Assembly (NCBI GenBank): GCA_900552705.1
Contig: USAX01000081.1
Coordinates: 1-8,404 of the forward strand
DNA: 8,404 nt
DNA from: an uncultured Collinsella sp.
GTDB lineage: Bacteria; Actinomycetota; Coriobacteriia; Coriobacteriales; Coriobacteriaceae
Direction: 5' to 3'
Part shown: positions 7,182-8,404 of the stretch, one piece after another
Numbering within the stretch: position 1 is the stretch's first letter
Layout of the letters: each line of letters starts with the position of its first letter
Made by a program: the position numbers and the translations under genes
The notes under the pieces: generated by a model
What the model was told of the DNA's origin: nothing
Database searches by the model: none
What the model saw: only the letters and a program-made list of their open reading frames with translations

Positions 7182-7269
7182 TGGATTGCATGCGGAAAGC
7201 CCCGCCAGTGCGCATGGGCCATTCACTAATCAGAAGGGGTGAGAGTGGATTTTTGGACATGTATCGAAC

Positions 7270-7333
7270 GAGAGTGGACAATCTCCCACTTTGAGGCCGC
7301 CACCGGGCCTAAAACGGGAGATTATCAACTCTC
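7270..7333. repeat. Long imperfect intergenic hairpin, possible dispersed repeat or terminator
   Basis: Arms 7270-7298 (29 bases) and 7306-7333 (28 bases) form a near-complete stem around the 7-base loop GCCACCG. There are about four mismatched positions and one bulge; one mismatch becomes a G-U pair in a minus-strand transcript. Outer ends are GAGAGT and ACTCTC, inner ends AGGCC and GGCCT. It begins 24 bases beyond the HPt stop on the minus strand, so it may end that transcript, but no T run follows. The outer sequence GAGAGTGGA recurs at 7241-7249, 29 bases away. The remainder of the 7128-7357 gap shows nothing else clear. Confidence 0.7.
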
Positions 7334-7357
7334 ATAGTCATCAAAGCTCGCGAGCTC

Positions 7358-7714
7358 TTACTCGGCCGCCTCGCGCAAGGCCGACATCGTTGCCGCATAT
7401 TGCTGCTGCAGCGCATGCATTCCCTCGCGAGCGCCGTCAACGGCATCGGCGCCGCGCAGCGCTTCGGTCACCACAACCGCCGGCTCGTACAGATTATCGA
7501 ATCCCAGGTTCTGGCTCACGCCCTTGAGCGTGTGCGCTGCCATAAACGCACCTTCGGCGTCTCCTGCCGCCATGGCGGCCTCCAGCTTGCCCATGCTCTC
7601 GTCATCCAAAAACTTGAGGGCAAAGCGGGCAAGCATTTCCCCGCCCATCAGCCGAGCGCACGCGTCGTCATAATTAGCGCCGATCTTCTCATACGCCTCA
7701 CGCATGGAAATCAT
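7358..7714 (-). CDS. HPt (histidine phosphotransfer) domain protein
   Basis: This 118-residue all-helical protein has the HPt core AAHTLKGVSQNLGF, with the phospho-accepting His61. HPt proteins pass phosphate between receiver domains of multi-step phosphorelays in the cytoplasm. The domain fills nearly the whole protein (about residues 10-115) and there is no kinase, receiver or membrane segment, so it is a free-standing shuttle. Start ATG 7714 follows AAAGGAG with ten bases of spacing; an in-frame ATG three codons later is less well placed. It lies 24 bases after the stop of the HD-GYP gene and is probably co-transcribed with it. The partner hybrid kinase and response regulator are not in the window, though the missing N-terminus of the upstream protein could carry a receiver. 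Confidence 0.9.
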   Translation of the reverse strand: MISMREAYEKIGANYDDACARLMGGEMLARFALKFLDDESMGKLEAAMAAGDAEGAFMAAHTLKGVSQNLGFDNLYEPAVVVTEALRGADAVDGAREGMHALQQQYAATMSALREAAE

Positions 7715-7738
7715 GGGTTAAAAACTCCTTTGGTCAAA

Positions 7739-8404
7739 CTAAATCGTGGGAAACGCGACAACGTCGGCGGGGCGTGCCAACGTCTCGGCAATACGGTCTT
7801 GCACCTCGAGCAGGCAGTCGAGCAACAGCGGGTTAAAGGTGCCGCACTTACCGTCCAGGATCATCTGGATCGCCTCCTTGTGCGGGATAGCATCCTTGTA
7901 CACACGCACGCTCGTCAGTGCATCGTACACGTCAGCCACCGAAACCACCTGCGCGGCAATGGGAATTTCGTCGCCCTTAAGACCATCGGGATAACCCTTG
8001 CCGTCCCAGCGCTCGTGATGCCAACGCGCAATCTGGTACGCATATTCCATAAGCGCATTGCCGGCGTGATGGCTACCCAGCTCAAGCAGCATGTCGGCGC
8101 CGATCGTGGTATGCGTCTTCATAATCTCGAACTCCTCGGACGTAAGGCGTCCGGGCTTGTTGAGAATCGCATCGTCAATCGACATCTTGCCGATATCGTG
8201 CAGCGCCGAAGCCAGGGCGATCGTGGAGCGTTCCTCATTGTCGAGGGAGACCGTGCCGCTACGCTGGACCAGATAGCCAAGCAGCAGCTCGGTCAGCTTT
8301 TCGATGTTCGTAACGTGCCTACCGCTCTCGCCGTTGCGAAGCTCCATGACGCCGGCCATGATGTCGATGAGCATGCGACTGTTCTTGACGCGCTCGTTGT
8401 ACTG
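7739..8404 (-). CDS. HD-GYP domain protein, C-terminal part (5' end outside window)
   Basis: The frame runs open to the window edge, giving 221 visible residues. HD-GYP landmarks are complete: ELRNGESGRH (21-30), HDIGK (69-73), His98, HH (129-130), the DGKGYP signature (134-139) and Asp158 in VADVYDAL. The metal-binding residues expected of a c-di-GMP phosphodiesterase are therefore present, so the domain is probably active. The ESGRH form of the first motif is common in HD-GYP proteins fused to receiver, PAS or GGDEF domains; what precedes it here is cut off. The visible part begins QYNERVKNSR, likely the helix linking to an N-terminal sensory domain. The HPt gene follows after 24 bases, suggesting a phosphorelay-controlled second-messenger output. 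An internal ATG at 8374 is not the true start. Confidence 0.9.
   Translation of the reverse strand, partial: QYNERVKNSRMLIDIMAGVMELRNGESGRHVTNIEKLTELLLGYLVQRSGTVSLDNEERSTIALASALHDIGKMSIDDAILNKPGRLTSEEFEIMKTHTTIGADMLLELGSHHAGNALMEYAYQIARWHHERWDGKGYPDGLKGDEIPIAAQVVSVADVYDALTSVRVYKDAIPHKEAIQMILDGKCGTFNPLLLDCLLEVQDRIAETLARPADVVAFPTI

Noticed and set aside
7128..7226. N-terminal extension of the DUF2975 gene to ATG 7226
   Set aside because: It contains the inverted repeat and Cys/Asn-rich sequence unlike the family, while ATG 7127 has a ribosome site and begins at the usual family length.
7345..7356. Perfect 12-base palindrome AGCTCGCGAGCT just after the HPt stop
   Set aside because: It is too short and loop-poor to make a stable hairpin, and such palindromes are expected by chance in GC-rich DNA.

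Overview
The window looks like part of a high-GC Actinobacterial chromosome, most likely from a Coriobacteriia gut bacterium such as Collinsella. I base this on the GC-rich codon use of the flanking genes, the GluC/GluD-like permease pair, and the DUF2975 plus small HTH pair. The genus is inference; no rRNA or marker gene is present.

Layout. (1) Positions 1-2688, plus strand: an amino-acid ABC importer operon. It has the 3' end of a substrate-binding protein, a hairpin that probably acts as a partial terminator, two different permeases joined by an ATGA overlap, and an ATPase. The permeases resemble the actinobacterial glutamate permeases GluC and GluD. (2) 2776-3585, plus: a class-I glutamine-amidotransferase-like hydrolase (peptidase C26, gamma-glutamyl-GABA hydrolase type), bracketed by two hairpins. 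(3) 3699-6084, minus: a clearly AT-richer three-gene ABC exporter operon (ATPase, permease, permease) of the BcrA/lantibiotic-immunity type, with a good sigma-70-like promoter. (4) 6229-7127, minus: a DUF2975 four-helix membrane protein and a small YozG-like Xre regulator, tightly coupled and closed by a classic intrinsic terminator. (5) 7128-7357: a non-coding gap with an inverted repeat and a long imperfect hairpin. (6) 7358-8404, minus: an HPt phosphotransfer protein and, upstream of it, an HD-GYP domain protein cut by the window edge.

How they may work together. The left operon imports an acidic amino acid, perhaps glutamate, and the following hydrolase may process gamma-glutamyl compounds. 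The central block reads as an accessory cassette. A nearly identical motif, TTATCGAA-M-AAC-R-ATA, overlaps the predicted -10 of the ABC operon and forms half of the inverted repeat upstream of DUF2975-HTH. This suggests, as inference, that the small HTH regulator controls both its own operon and the exporter. The right-hand pair is a signalling module (HD-GYP plus HPt) whose kinase and receiver partners are not visible here.

No tRNA, rRNA, CRISPR array, transposase or integrase was seen. No stretch longer than 300 bases lacks a gene.
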